From contig JAQVFD010000023.1 in assembly GCA_028697435.1 (NCBI GenBank), positions 1-13,941 on the forward strand: a stretch of 13,941 nucleotides of DNA. The letters run 5' to 3'. Positions 13,778 to 13,941 of the stretch are shown piece after piece. The stretch is from Clostridiaceae bacterium (GTDB lineage Bacteria > Bacillota > Clostridia > Lutisporales > Lutisporaceae). Each line of letters opens with the position of its first letter. The first letter of the stretch is position 1. The notes beneath the pieces are model-generated. The model searched no databases. It was not told the DNA's origin and was given only the letters and a program-made list of their open reading frames with translations. The position numbers and the translations under genes are program-made.

Positions 13778-13941
13778 ATGGCAGATATAAACCCATCGGT
13801 AATGCTTGAGGATTTTAAGGGCAGCAGGTATTTCTTTTTTTACAGGGACTCTTCAATATATTATAGGGAGATTCAGATTAAGGGAGATGTAAGGGATACA
13901 ATACTTATAAGCCAGGCAAATGGAGACTTTGATGCAGCCAT
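13778..13941 (+). CDS. Hypothetical protein, N-terminal part only
   Basis: The frame is open from ATG 13778, preceded by GAGGCGGTGAT at good spacing, to the window edge, giving 54 whole codons. It opens MADINPSVMLEDFKGSRYFF and continues with aromatic-rich, beta-type sequence (FYRDSSIYYREIQIKGDVRD, then TILISQANGDFDA). There is no signal peptide. The alternating pattern with Y-R-x-x-x-I-Y-Y-R could be the first blade of a beta-propeller, but one incomplete blade cannot settle this. I do not recognise the family. The upstream sigma-E-like promoter and the divergent coat-like gene suggest a sporulation role. Confidence 0.72.
   Translation, partial: MADINPSVMLEDFKGSRYFFFYRDSSIYYREIQIKGDVRDTILISQANGDFDAA

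Overview
The window looks like chromosomal DNA from an anaerobic, endospore-forming, low-GC Firmicute of the class Clostridia. Three things point there. It holds a complete germinant-receptor operon, candidate sporulation promoters upstream of a Cys-rich coat-like protein, and strong AGGAGG-type ribosome binding sites in an AT-rich background. I cannot name the genus from sequence alone. There are no rRNA or tRNA genes, insertion sequences, phage genes or CRISPR arrays.

Left part (1-3600, all minus strand): a carbon-uptake and catabolism operon. It runs from an RpiR-type sugar-responsive regulator through a short-chain dehydrogenase and a TRAP solute-binding lipoprotein (DctP) to the TRAP small permease (DctQ, cut by the window edge; the large permease DctM is probably just outside). 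A good sigma-A promoter precedes rpiR, with palindromic TGAAAATATT sites around it, which suggests autoregulation. A perfect 12-bp stem sits between dctP and dctQ and may set the binding protein to permease ratio.

Middle part (3646-7890, plus strand): a GerA-type germinant receptor operon with overlapping A, B and C genes. A 57-codon two-helix membrane protein abuts the C gene and is a good candidate for the fourth, D, subunit. A GC-rich hairpin terminator follows.

Right-centre part (12484 down to 7987, minus strand): a compact five-gene nucleotide-sugar operon. It encodes an NAD-dependent sugar epimerase/dehydratase, a cupin sugar isomerase/epimerase, a glucose-1-phosphate cytidylyltransferase-like enzyme, a GT-A type glycosyltransferase and UDP-glucose 6-dehydrogenase. 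Together they could make and attach an acidic or modified sugar of a surface glycan, possibly on the spore.

Right end (12485-13941): the most interesting stretch. Between a coat-like Cys-rich protein (12736-13500) and the sugar operon lies a 61-codon gene interrupted by one in-frame TGA. The protein resembles the DUF1858 family on both sides of the TGA. The TGA lies at or next to the second cysteine position of that family, and 29 nt downstream is a hairpin with a bulged U and a GGC loop, very like a bacterial SECIS element. I read this as a probable small selenoprotein. The coat-like gene has a sigma-K-type promoter, and a divergent gene cut by the right edge has a sigma-E-type promoter. Between the two is a hairpin-forming cluster of heptamer repeats.
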